64,000 bases of DNA from positions 186,001 to 250,000 of the forward strand of contig NZ_CALPBY010000006.1 of NCBI RefSeq assembly GCF_943181405.1, written 5' to 3'. The position numbers were made by a program, and so were the translations under genes. The notes beneath the pieces were generated by a model that was not told the origin of the DNA, made no database searches, and saw nothing but the letters and a program-made list of their open reading frames with translations. Positions 32,167-39,444 of the stretch are shown here, one piece after another (within the stretch, counting starts at the first letter, position 1; each line of letters begins with the position of its first letter). This stretch comes from Cellulosimicrobium sp. Marseille-Q4280 (GTDB taxonomy: Bacteria > Actinomycetota > Actinomycetes > Actinomycetales > Cellulomonadaceae).

Positions 32167-33299
32167 GCGACGGCGCGACCGAGCTGGCCCCCGACCTGCC
32201 CGCGGTCGTCGAGGGTGAGGACGAGGGCACGGTCCTCGTGCTGCGCGCGCTGGGGCTCGGCGACGCGGTGACCGCGATCCCCGCGCTGCGCGGGATCCGA
32301 CGCGCGTGGCCGGGACGGCGCGTGCTCCTCGCCGCCCCGGCCGAGGTCGGCTCCTGGCTCGTAGGGCTGGGGCTCGTCGACGGCGTCGTCCCGACGAGGG
32401 GCCTCGCGCCCCTGCGCTGGGTCGACGAGGCCGAGACCGTCACCGGCATGCCCGCGGCAGGGCACGTGGCGGTGAACCTCCACGGCAGCGGGCCGGAGAG
32501 CCACCGCGTGCTGCTCGCGACCGAGCCGGACCGGCTCGTGGCGTTCGCGTCGGGCGAGGCCGGGGTCGACGGACCGGCGTGGGACCGGGACGAGCACGAG
32601 GTGGACCGCTGGTGCCGGCTCGTCACCTCCGCCGGGGGCGAGTGCGCGCGCGAGGACCTGCGGCTCGAGCCACCCGCCCCGCGCGACGCCCACGTCGTCG
32701 TGCACCCGGGCGCCGCGTCGGGTTCCCGGCGGTGGCCGGCCGAGCGGTTCGCCGCCGTGGTGCGGCACCTCGCGGACGCGGGGTACGACGTCGTCGTCAC
32801 GGGCAGCGCGGACGAGCGCGAGCTGTGCGAACGGGTGGTCGCGGAGGCGACGGACGCGCACGCGCCCGTCCCGACCGGTTCGCCGACCGACACACCGACC
32901 GGCAGCGCGACCGGCGACCGGGCGCGCACGCGTCGCGGCGCCGTCGACCACGCGGCGGGGGTGCTCGACCTCCCCGCGCTCGCCGACGTCGTCGCGACGG
33001 CGCTCCTCGTGGTGAGCGGGGACACGGGCGTCGCGCACCTCGCGACGGCGTACGGGACGCCGTCGGTCGTGCTGTTCGGCCCGACGCCGCCCGCGCTGTG
33101 GGGGCCGGCGATCGAGCCGGACCGGCACGTCGTCCTCTGGCACGGCGAGGACGTGCTCCCGGCGGCCCACGGCGAGCCCGCGCCCTACCGGGGCGACCCG
33201 CACGGCGAGGACCTCGACCCGGCGCTCGAGCGCGTCACCGTCGACGAGGTGACGGACGCGGCCGACGCGCTGCTCGCGGACGAGCAGACCGGCCGCTGA
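32163..33299 (+). CDS. Glycosyltransferase family 9 (second copy)
   Basis: 378 residues from GTG 32163. Heptosyltransferase-family features: 'VLVLRALGLGDAVTAIPALRGI', 'HVVVHPGAASGSRRWPAERFAAVV', 'VVVTGSADERELCE' and 'LVVSGDTGVAHLATAYGTPSVVLFGP'. The K/R-W motif and the S-G-D-T-G-x-x-H donor motif are more canonical than in the copy at 25604. A Thr/Pro/Gly insertion ('TGSPTDTPTGSATGD') interrupts the C-terminal domain. It is the last gene of the operon and ends 13 bp before the convergent haloalkane dehalogenase stop. Probable second heptosyl (or related) transfer step. Confidence 0.9.
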   Translation: MSDGATELAPDLPAVVEGEDEGTVLVLRALGLGDAVTAIPALRGIRRAWPGRRVLLAAPAEVGSWLVGLGLVDGVVPTRGLAPLRWVDEAETVTGMPAAGHVAVNLHGSGPESHRVLLATEPDRLVAFASGEAGVDGPAWDRDEHEVDRWCRLVTSAGGECAREDLRLEPPAPRDAHVVVHPGAASGSRRWPAERFAAVVRHLADAGYDVVVTGSADERELCERVVAEATDAHAPVPTGSPTDTPTGSATGDRARTRRGAVDHAAGVLDLPALADVVATALLVVSGDTGVAHLATAYGTPSVVLFGPTPPALWGPAIEPDRHVVLWHGEDVLPAAHGEPAPYRGDPHGEDLDPALERVTVDEVTDAADALLADEQTGR

Positions 33300-33312
33300 C
33301 CAGCCGGCGCGA

Positions 33313-34176
33313 TCAGCGCAGGGCGTGGCGGTCGAGCCACGCCCCGACCGCGCGGCCGATCTCGACGGGCCTGTCCTCGGTCGCGTGGTGGCCTGCTGCA
33401 CCGAGGTGCTCGACCTCGAGCGCAGAGATGGTCTCCCGCGCCCACGCGACCGCGGGCTCGTCGAGCAGCAGGGTCGGGGAGCCCTCGAAGGCGAGCAGCA
33501 GCTTCGGCACGTCCGAGGAGTCCTGCAGCCAGACCCCTGCCCGCTCGAGCCGTGCGACGAGCTCCGGGGGCGGCGCGCCGAGCTGGCGAGCCCAGGCCAG
33601 CAGCGGGCGACGGCTCTCCCGCGTGGGGTAGGGCGCGAGGTACGCGGCGAGGTCCTCCGCGGAGGCCGGGGCCAGCACGCCGCCCGTGTAGGCCTGGCGG
33701 ACGGCCGTGTCCTGGTCCAGGAACATCACCTCGCCCTGCGGAGACGCCACGAGCTCGCGGCGCGCCCGCGCCTGCGGCGACAGGTGCTCGGGTCGTACCG
33801 GCCGGAGCACGGCCTCGAACAGCGCTGCGCCGCGGACCCGCTCGGGGAACCGGGCCGCGCGGTCGATCGCGAGCGCCCCGCCCCAGTCGTGACCGACGAG
33901 GACCGCCGGCTCGTCCCCCAGCACGGCGTCGAACCAGGCGTCGAGGTAGCGCGCGTGGTCGGCGAACGTGTACGCGAGGTCGGGCTTGCCGGACGCGCCC
34001 ATGCCGATCAGGTCCGGCGCCAGCAGCCGGCCGTGCCCGACGGCCGGCAGCACCCGGCGCCAGGTGTACGACGACGACGGGTTGCCGTGGAGGAACACGA
34101 CCGGAGCCGCACCGGGGGCACCGGTCGAGGACTCCGTGAAGTGCAGGGTCGAGCCGAGGACGGGGACGTCAGGCAT
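33313..34176 (-). CDS. Haloalkane dehalogenase-like hydrolase
   Basis: 287 residues from ATG 34176. The alpha/beta hydrolase shows haloalkane dehalogenase-II/DhaA features: halide-stabilising Asn32 in 'HGNPSSSYTWR', nucleophile Asp97 with Trp98 in 'VGHDWGGALA', an acid candidate Glu121 in 'LFEAVLRP', and catalytic His in 'AAGHHATEDRP'. Members hydrolyse carbon-halogen bonds to alcohol and halide, although many chromosomal homologues have unknown substrates. The start overlaps the end of the MarR gene by 8 bp, so the two form an operon and the MarR protein probably controls it. Confidence 0.87.
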   Translation of the reverse strand: MPDVPVLGSTLHFTESSTGAPGAAPVVFLHGNPSSSYTWRRVLPAVGHGRLLAPDLIGMGASGKPDLAYTFADHARYLDAWFDAVLGDEPAVLVGHDWGGALAIDRAARFPERVRGAALFEAVLRPVRPEHLSPQARARRELVASPQGEVMFLDQDTAVRQAYTGGVLAPASAEDLAAYLAPYPTRESRRPLLAWARQLGAPPPELVARLERAGVWLQDSSDVPKLLLAFEGSPTLLLDEPAVAWARETISALEVEHLGAAGHHATEDRPVEIGRAVGAWLDRHALR

Positions 34177-34690
34177 CGATGGCTCCTGGGTCGAGGGGCG
34201 TGTCGGGCGGTGTGTCGGGTCGTGCGTCGAGGGGCGCGTCGAGCAGCGCGGTGAGCATGGCGACCAGCTCCGCGCTGCGCGGGCTGTCGCGACCGCCGAG
34301 CGGCGCGAGCAGCTGGTCGAGCAGTGCCTGGACCGTGCGCATCGCCGGGCGGACGACGGCCAGACCGCGTTCCGTCAGCTCCAGGCGGACGACGCGGGAG
34401 TCCTGGTCGTCCCGGCTGCGGGCCACCAGGCCGTCGGCCTCCAGCGTGCGGACGAGCCGAGAGACGTACATCGGCTCCAGGCCCGAGACCTCGGCGAGGG
34501 CACGCTGGCTCGGCGCGCCCGGGTCCTCTCCTGCCGGGGTGGCACCGCGCATCGCGAAGAGCGTCGTGAGCACGACGTACGTGGCGTGCGTCAGGCCGTG
34601 GGGTGCCACGGCGCGGTCGACGGCGGTGCGCCACCGGGTCGACAGGCGCCAGACGAGCGCGCCGGCCCGGGCGCCGGGCGGGATGAGCAT
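34169..34690 (-). CDS. MarR-family transcriptional regulator
   Basis: 173 residues from ATG 34690. The winged-helix core contains 'LTHATYVVLTTLFAM', recognition region 'SQRALAEVSGLEPMYVSRLVRTLEADGLV' and wing 'RSRDDQDSRVVRLELTERG'. A repeated Asp/Pro/Thr C-terminal tail follows the last dimerisation helix. It overlaps the dehalogenase gene, suggesting a ligand-responsive local repressor. The promoter TTGTCA-17-TAGCGT (34725-34697, minus strand) places the transcription start on the A of the ATG, so the mRNA is probably leaderless, and a TTTAGTAAA palindrome sits in the spacer as a likely auto-operator. Confidence 0.9.
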   Translation of the reverse strand: MLIPPGARAGALVWRLSTRWRTAVDRAVAPHGLTHATYVVLTTLFAMRGATPAGEDPGAPSQRALAEVSGLEPMYVSRLVRTLEADGLVARSRDDQDSRVVRLELTERGLAVVRPAMRTVQALLDQLLAPLGGRDSPRSAELVAMLTALLDAPLDARPDTPPDTPLDPGAIDA

Positions 34691-34696
34691 GCGACG

Positions 34697-34725
34697 ACGC
34701 TAGACCCCTTTAGTAAACATGACAA
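34697..34725 (-). promoter_or_regulatory. Promoter with embedded MarR-type operator
   Basis: On the minus strand, -35 TTGTCA (34725-34720), 17-bp spacer, -10 TAGCGT (34702-34697), predicted start point 34690 = first base of the MarR start codon. The palindrome TTTAGTAAA (34709-34717) in the spacer is an unusual AT-rich island in this GC-rich DNA and is a likely repressor site. Confidence 0.6.
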
Positions 34726-34795
34726 GCATCTGCGCCCGCTCAACGCGTGCACGGTCCGGACGGCCGGCGGTGGCGTCGGCACCGACCACGGTGGG

Positions 34796-34801
34796 TAGTC
34801 T
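34796..34801 (+). promoter_or_regulatory. -10 hexamer of GNAT gene (leaderless)
   Basis: TAGTCT ends six bases before the GTG start at 34808, which is the spacing expected if transcription starts at the start codon. No clear -35 element is visible. Confidence 0.4.
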
Positions 34802-34807
34802 CCTGCG

Positions 34808-35311
34808 GTGACCTCGGACCACGTGACGATCCGCCCCTACGCAGCCGGTGACGCCGCCGCCACCCTGCGGATCTTCGAGCGGGCCGTCACCGAGACGGCT
34901 CGCTCGCGGTACTCCGAGGCGCAGGTGCTGGCGTGGCTCGGCGGCCCGCGGGACGAGGCGGCGTGGCACCAGCGGCGCGCCGCGGCGGGGACGGTTGTGG
35001 CCCTCGTCGACGGAGAGGTCGCGGGGTTCACCGACCTGCGCGACGACGGCTACGTCGACATGCTGTTCGTCTCTCCCGACCACGGGCGCCGCGGGATCGG
35101 CGCGCGCCTCCTCGCGCAGGTGGTCGAGACGGCGCGGCACGACGGCGTCCCGGCACTCAGCACCCACGCGAGCGAGGTCGCCCGGCCGGTGTTCGAGCGT
35201 GCCGGGTTCGCGGTCGTCGAGCGCGAGACGGTGCACCGGGGCGACGTCACGCTCGACCGGTACGTCATGCAGCGCCCCCTCGACGTGCACGGGTCCGGCG
35301 AGACCGCCTGA
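34808..35311 (+). CDS. GNAT-family N-acetyltransferase
   Basis: 167 residues from GTG 34808. Acetyl-CoA-binding motif A is 'LFVSPDHGRRGIGARLLAQVV' in outline, preceded by 'VALVDGEVAGFTDLRDDGYVD' and followed by 'STHASEVARPVFERAGFAVVERE'. This resembles the YafP/ElaA-like group with a Cys/His-poor active site. The acceptor is unknown. A TAGTCT -10 hexamer at 34796-34801 puts the start point at the GTG itself, so this transcript too may be leaderless. It is divergent from the MarR gene. Confidence 0.87.
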   Translation: MTSDHVTIRPYAAGDAAATLRIFERAVTETARSRYSEAQVLAWLGGPRDEAAWHQRRAAAGTVVALVDGEVAGFTDLRDDGYVDMLFVSPDHGRRGIGARLLAQVVETARHDGVPALSTHASEVARPVFERAGFAVVERETVHRGDVTLDRYVMQRPLDVHGSGETA

Positions 35312-35313
35312 GC

Positions 35314-35360
35314 GACCGGCTCGTCGACCGCCCCCTCGGCACCCCGGGTCGACCTCGGTC
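35314..35360. terminator. Imperfect hairpin between convergent genes
   Basis: GACCG (35314-35318) with CGGTC (35356-35360) and GTCGACC (35323-35329) with GGTCGAC (35347-35353) form a two-part stem between the GNAT and epimerase stops. Confidence 0.4.
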
Positions 35361-35364
35361 GGCG

Positions 35365-36426
35365 CTACACCTCGTCCGCCCCGCCCGCCGACCCGACCGC
35401 CGCGGCCCCCACGACCGCAGCGCCTGCGCGGTCGCTGTCGTCGGGCGCGTCGGGGCGGTCCTGCGGCCTGGCGCGGAACCACGCGACGGTGCGCGCCAGT
35501 CCGTCGGGCCAGGACGTACGGGCCGCCCACCCCAGCTCGCGCTCCGCGAGCGTCGTGTCGGGGCGCCGTCGGCGGGGGTCGTCCTCGGGGAGGTCCACGC
35601 GCACGATGCCGGCGTCGCACCCGGTCGCGGCGACGACGTCCTGCGCGACCCGCTCCACCGTGAGCTCGGTGGTGCTGCCGAGGTTCATCGGCCCGGTGTG
35701 GCCGCTCGCCGCGAACGCGAGCAGGCCCTCGACGAGGTCGTCGACGTAGCAGACCGACCGCGTCTGGGACCCGTCCCCCGCCACCGTGAGCGGCTCGCCC
35801 GCGAGCGCCTGCCGCACGAACGTCGGGATCATCCGGCCGTCGTGGCCCCGCATGCGCGGTCCGTAGGTGTTGAAGATCCGGACGATGCCCGCGTCGACGC
35901 CGCGGCTGCGCCGGTAGGCCGTCGTGATGGCCTCGGCGAACCGCTTGGACTCGTCGTACACGCTGCGCGGTCCGACGGGGTTGACGTGGCCCCAGTAGTC
36001 CTCGCGCTGCGGGTGGACCTCCGGGTCGCCGTACACCTCGGACGTCGACGCGAGCACGAACCGCGCCCCGGCGCGCTCGGCGAGCTCCAGGGCGTTCCGC
36101 GTCCCGGCCGACCCGACCAGCAGGGTCTCGACCGGCAGGCGCAGGTAGTCAGCGGGCGAGGCGGGGGACGCGAGGTGCAGCACCAGGTCGACACGGTCCG
36201 GCTCCGGGATCTCGAGCCCCGCGGAGACGTCGGTCACCACGAGGTCGAAGCGCGGGTCGTCGCGCAGTCCCGCCACGTTGCGCTCGTGGCCCGTCGACAG
36301 GTCGTCGACGCACACGACCTCGGTGCCGCCCGCGACGAGCGCCTCGCACAGGTGGCTGCCGACGAACCCCGCGCCCCCGGTGACCACTGCGCGCTGCACG
36401 GGCCGCGGCGTCGTCGGGGCGCTCAC
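35365..36426 (-). CDS. UDP-glucuronate decarboxylase-like epimerase (UDP-xylose synthase type)
   Basis: 353 residues from GTG 36426. It is an extended SDR with 'VTGGAGFVGSHLCEAL' at the N-terminus, 'HLASPASPADYLRLPVETL', 'LASTSEVYGDPEVHPQ', and the catalytic Tyr/Lys in 'SVYDESKRFAE'; 'RIFNTYGPRM' closes the active site. The HLASPASP and EVYGDP-HPQ signatures are characteristic of UDP-xylose synthase (UXS). The expected reaction converts UDP-glucuronate to UDP-xylose. The 35-residue Ala/Gly tail is low complexity. It is co-translated with a 39-residue protein and could supply xylose to the glycan made by the cluster at 22-33 kb; that link is inferred. Confidence 0.88.
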   Translation of the reverse strand: MSAPTTPRPVQRAVVTGGAGFVGSHLCEALVAGGTEVVCVDDLSTGHERNVAGLRDDPRFDLVVTDVSAGLEIPEPDRVDLVLHLASPASPADYLRLPVETLLVGSAGTRNALELAERAGARFVLASTSEVYGDPEVHPQREDYWGHVNPVGPRSVYDESKRFAEAITTAYRRSRGVDAGIVRIFNTYGPRMRGHDGRMIPTFVRQALAGEPLTVAGDGSQTRSVCYVDDLVEGLLAFAASGHTGPMNLGSTTELTVERVAQDVVAATGCDAGIVRVDLPEDDPRRRRPDTTLAERELGWAARTSWPDGLARTVAWFRARPQDRPDAPDDSDRAGAAVVGAAAVGSAGGADEV

Positions 36427-36542
36427 CGGCGCACGAGCGTGAAGAAGGTGCTCCCGCCGCCCCCGGAGCGTTGCGCCTGGTAGAGGAAGGCGAGCTCCTC
36501 GTCGTGGTCGGTCGTGGTCCTGGTCTCAAACTTCTCGGCCAT
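36423..36542 (-). CDS. 39-residue protein coupled to the epimerase gene
   Basis: ATG 36542, preceded by GAGGAGC, encodes 39 residues beginning MAEKFETRTT, with a short acidic/aromatic helix ('DEELAFLYQAQRS'), a Gly4 linker and the ending 'STFFTLVRR'. Its TGA overlaps the GTG of the UDP-xylose-synthase-like gene (GTGA), so translation of the two is coupled. I do not recognise the protein. A good ribosome binding site, a clean frame and coupling argue that it is real, either as a functional small protein or a translational leader. The palindrome at 36626-36641 lies 84 bp upstream. Confidence 0.7.
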   Translation of the reverse strand: MAEKFETRTTTDHDEELAFLYQAQRSGGGGSTFFTLVRR

Positions 36543-36625
36543 GGTCGCTCCTCACGCAAGGGACGACGGGCTCTCTGCTGGACCCGGCGCCTTCACGCTG
36601 GCACGGGCCCGGAGCGCCCGCACGC

Positions 36626-36641
36626 GGAGAACCGCTTCTCC
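36626..36641. promoter_or_regulatory. Near-perfect 16-bp palindrome, second copy of putative operator
   Basis: GGAGAACCGCTTCTCC differs at one position from the perfect palindrome GGAGAAGCGCTTCTCC and shares its 14-base core, GAGAAGCGCTTCTC, with one mismatch relative to the site at 22053-22068. It lies upstream of the 39-residue protein/epimerase unit. It could alternatively act as a short terminator for the flavodoxin-like gene, which ends at 36646. Confidence 0.4.
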
Positions 36642-36645
36642 CGGG

Positions 36646-37248
36646 TCAGCCCTGCGGCGGCACGGGACGCTCGGCGAGCGCCGTCGCGACGGCGTGCAGG
36701 TTGTGCGCCATGAGCTTGCCGGTCGAGCGGGCCCACTCGTGCCCGTGCCCCGTCTGCACGTAGTCGGGGCCGGGCCCGGGGCCCTGGTTCCAGTACGTCC
36801 ACGACTGGCCGGGGATCGTGTACCCGATGTCGACGAGCGCCCCGCTGATCTCGGAGATGACGTGGTGGGCGCCGTCCTCGTTGCCCGTCACCACGACGCC
36901 GGCGACGCGGTTGTACGCGACGGGCGTGCCGTCGTCGGCGGTCTCGGAGATCATCGCGTCCATGCGCTCGAGCATGCGCTGGGCGACCGACGACGGTCGG
37001 CCGAGCCAGGTCGGGGTCACCACGACGAGGATCTCGGCGTCGAGCAGCTTCTCGTGGACCTGCGGCCACTCGTCGCCCCCGCCGAGGTCCGTGACGACGC
37101 CGGGTGGCACCTCGTGGTCGACGAGCCGTACGTGCTCCACGGTGACGCCACGGTCCTGCAGCGCCTCGGCCACGACCCGGGCCAGGGCCTCCGTGTTCGA
37201 CGGTTCGGGGGACTTCTTGAGGGTGCAGCTGACGAACAGGGCCTTCAC
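36646..37248 (-). CDS. Flavodoxin-like NAD(P)H-dependent oxidoreductase
   Basis: 200 residues from GTG 37248 with GGAGGTGGCC upstream. The FMN-binding opening is 'ALFVSCTLKKSPEPSNTEAL', followed by 'LDAEILVVVTPTWLGRPSSVAQRMLERMD' (the T-P-x-W segment that contacts FMN) and 'VAGVVVTGNEDGAHHVISEI'. It belongs to the NADPH-dependent FMN reductase/WrbA-like group and reduces quinones or flavins in the cytoplasm. A TACGGT -10-like hexamer lies at 37314-37309 on the minus strand. It is monocistronic as far as can be seen. The physiological acceptor is unknown. Confidence 0.85.
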   Translation of the reverse strand: MKALFVSCTLKKSPEPSNTEALARVVAEALQDRGVTVEHVRLVDHEVPPGVVTDLGGGDEWPQVHEKLLDAEILVVVTPTWLGRPSSVAQRMLERMDAMISETADDGTPVAYNRVAGVVVTGNEDGAHHVISEISGALVDIGYTIPGQSWTYWNQGPGPGPDYVQTGHGHEWARSTGKLMAHNLHAVATALAERPVPPQG

Positions 37249-37367
37249 GGCGGCCACCTCCGGACGCAGCTCATGACGTCGTGGGCGCGCTGCTCGACCC
37301 TCCCGACACCGTAACCACGGCCTCCAGGACTCGCCCGACCGGCACCCGGGGCGTGCAGCCGCTCGGG

Positions 37368-37823
37368 CTACGAGGCCGGGGTGTCGAGGCCCGGGTCGTG
37401 CTCGGTGTACCCGGCGGCGAGCCGGACGCCCTCCGGCCCCACGTCCGCGACGTCCTCCCAGCGCACCAGGTACGTCCCGCGGTGCCGCCGCCGCACGAGC
37501 TGCGGGATCGGCCACGGGGAGCGCACGTCCGTGCGCTCGTACCCGTGGAAGGACCCCGCCTTCCGCGGGCTGACGAGGATCCCGACGACGCGCGCGTCGC
37601 CCACCGCGCCCCGGCGCGCGGTCCCGGCGCTGAGCGGCTCGTCGTGCGCCCCGGCCTCCTGCTCCGTGTCCTCCTGGGGCGCGACGTCCTCGCGGTCGCG
37701 CGCCCCGCCGGGCCCGTCGTCCTCCGCGAGGAGGTCGAGCTCGAGGCGCGCGTCGACGACGAACCCGAGCGGGGCGCCGTCGGGACCGACGACCGGGGCG
37801 TCGAGCAGGTCGGAGAGGATCAC
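37368..37823 (-). CDS. PRC-barrel-like protein
   Basis: 151 residues from GTG 37823, overlapping the preceding stop (GTGA). The N-terminus 'LSDLLDAPVVGPDGAPLGFVVDARLEL' and the later 'GTYLVRWEDVADVGPEGVRLA' are two halves of a PRC-barrel-like beta fold, separated by a 45-residue acidic insert. No membrane segment is present. It is the last gene of an operon with a lipoprotein, an Nramp-type transporter and a second PRC-barrel-like protein. Similar modules are found as cytoplasmic partners of metal transporters, so a regulatory or metal-sensing role is plausible but unproven. Confidence 0.7.
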   Translation of the reverse strand: MILSDLLDAPVVGPDGAPLGFVVDARLELDLLAEDDGPGGARDREDVAPQEDTEQEAGAHDEPLSAGTARRGAVGDARVVGILVSPRKAGSFHGYERTDVRSPWPIPQLVRRRHRGTYLVRWEDVADVGPEGVRLAAGYTEHDPGLDTPAS

Positions 37824-38218
37824 GAGCCCGCCTCCGGGTCGTGCGTCCCGCCGGGGATGCGCCCGACGACGTGGTCCCGGACCCATCGCTCGGCCCACCC
37901 GACGTCGAGCCGGTCCGCGGGCACGGTGAGCTCGAGGGCCGTGCCCACGTGCCCGACGTCGTCCCACGCGATCTGCGCGCGCCGCGACCGTGGCGGGTGC
38001 CCGCCCAGGATGCGCGTCACGAGCACGGGCCACGCGACGATCGCCGCGACCCGTGCCTCCCTGCCGGGGACGACGTCGCCGCCGTCCGGCCCGACGAGCT
38101 CGAGGTCGTCCACCGTGGTCACGGGCTCGCCGTCGACGTCGAGCACCTGTCGGCTGAGCAGGTGCAGGCGCGCGTCGACGACCCGTGTCCCCACGACCCG
38201 GCGTGGTGCGTCGGTCAT
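37820..38218 (-). CDS. PRC-barrel-like protein, transporter-linked
   Basis: 132 residues from ATG 38218, coupled by overlap to both neighbours. Opening 'VVGTRVVDARLHLLSRQVLDVDGEPVTTVDDLELVG' and 'RVAAIVAWPVLVTRILGG' are consistent with a PRC-barrel strand order; 'IAWDDVGHVGTALELTVPADRLDVGWAERWVRD' closes the domain. It probably binds the cytoplasmic side of the adjacent Nramp-like transporter or its metal. Family assignment is moderately sure; function is inferred only from the operon. Confidence 0.68.
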   Translation of the reverse strand: MTDAPRRVVGTRVVDARLHLLSRQVLDVDGEPVTTVDDLELVGPDGGDVVPGREARVAAIVAWPVLVTRILGGHPPRSRRAQIAWDDVGHVGTALELTVPADRLDVGWAERWVRDHVVGRIPGGTHDPEAGS

Positions 38219-39444
38219 GATCCGGCTCCTGTCGCGATCATCAGGGGGATCGCCGCGACCGCCGCGACCACCACGACGACGAGGTACACCATGCCGAGCG
38301 CGTTCATCACGCGCCCGTTGACGTGCTCCCCCATGTACTCGGGGTCGTTCGCGACGACGAGGATCGGGATGTACGTGAGCGGCAGCGCGACGGCGGAGAA
38401 CACCACGGACATCTCGGTGACCCGGATCGGGTCCACGCTCGTCATGAGGATCCCGACGGCGAGCAGCAGCGCGACGATCATCGTGAGGTGGAACCGCGCG
38501 GCCCGGGCCGGGCGGCGGAACTTGCCCCACGACCAGCCGAGGTACTGCGCGAGCGTGTACCCGCCGGACAGCGCGGTCTCGAGCGCCGCGCCGAAGGTCG
38601 CCGCCACGATGCCGAGGATCACGAGCGCCAGGAGGATCTTCCCGCCCGCGAGCGCGACGGGCAGCACGATCTGGGACAGCGACGACACCTCGATGCCGGC
38701 CGGGAGCAGGACCACGGCCCCGCACGCCGCGATCGCGACGGACAGCAGACCGCCGAGCGGGAAGCCGATCAGCACGTTCATCCGGTTCTGCACGAGGTCC
38801 TTCGCCGTCCACCGCTCCTCGACCGCGCCCGAGGAGAAGAAGAACACCTCGTAGGGCGTCATCGCCGCACCGAACAGCGCGACCGCGTAGTACCAGTACG
38901 ACGCGACGTGCTCCGTCGCGGGCGGCGACGGCGGCACGGCCTGCCGCAGGAGCTCGCCCCAGTCCGGTCCGAGCAGGAACAGCGCGACCGCGAACCCGAC
39001 GAGCAGGAGGCCCATCAGGCCCGCGACGTTCTCCATGACGTCGAACTTCACGCGCCACAGCACGAGCCACACCGCGAGCGCCGCCACCGGGATCCACAGC
39101 CGCGGCTCGACGCTGCTCACGAGGTGCAGCGCGAGCGCGATGCCCCCGACCTCCGCCGTGAGCGTGAGGAGGTTGATGAAGAACGACGCCACGAGGTTCG
39201 CACCTGCCGCGCGCGGGCCGAGGCGCTCGCGGATGATCTCGAACGTCGCGCGCCCGCTCACCGCGGCGACGCGACCGGACATGCTCGCGAAGACGCAGAT
39301 GCCGACCACACCGACGACGACGACCCACACCAGCGAGAGCCCGAACCGCGACCCCACGACGGCGTTCGTCACGAGGTCCCCGATGTCGACGAAACCGCCG
39401 ATGGCCGTGAGGATGCCGAGCGCGACCCCGAGGAGCTGCTTCAC
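38215..39444 (-). CDS. Divergent Nramp-family metal transporter
   Basis: 409 residues from GTG 39444, about ten or eleven transmembrane helices. The fold is Nramp (LeuT-like, proton-coupled divalent metal uptake), recognisable from 'FEIIRERLGPRAAGANLVASFFINLLTLTAEVGGIA' in outline. The metal-site motifs are altered: TM1 reads 'GGFVDIGDLVTNA' where classical Nramps have DPGN, and TM6 reads 'AAMTPYEVFFFSSG' where they have MPH. The metal selectivity therefore may not be Mn/Fe; relation to Nramp-related magnesium transporters is one possibility. It is in an operon with a lipoprotein upstream and two PRC-barrel-like proteins downstream. Confidence 0.85.
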   Translation of the reverse strand: MKQLLGVALGILTAIGGFVDIGDLVTNAVVGSRFGLSLVWVVVVGVVGICVFASMSGRVAAVSGRATFEIIRERLGPRAAGANLVASFFINLLTLTAEVGGIALALHLVSSVEPRLWIPVAALAVWLVLWRVKFDVMENVAGLMGLLLVGFAVALFLLGPDWGELLRQAVPPSPPATEHVASYWYYAVALFGAAMTPYEVFFFSSGAVEERWTAKDLVQNRMNVLIGFPLGGLLSVAIAACGAVVLLPAGIEVSSLSQIVLPVALAGGKILLALVILGIVAATFGAALETALSGGYTLAQYLGWSWGKFRRPARAARFHLTMIVALLLAVGILMTSVDPIRVTEMSVVFSAVALPLTYIPILVVANDPEYMGEHVNGRVMNALGMVYLVVVVVAAVAAIPLMIATGAGS

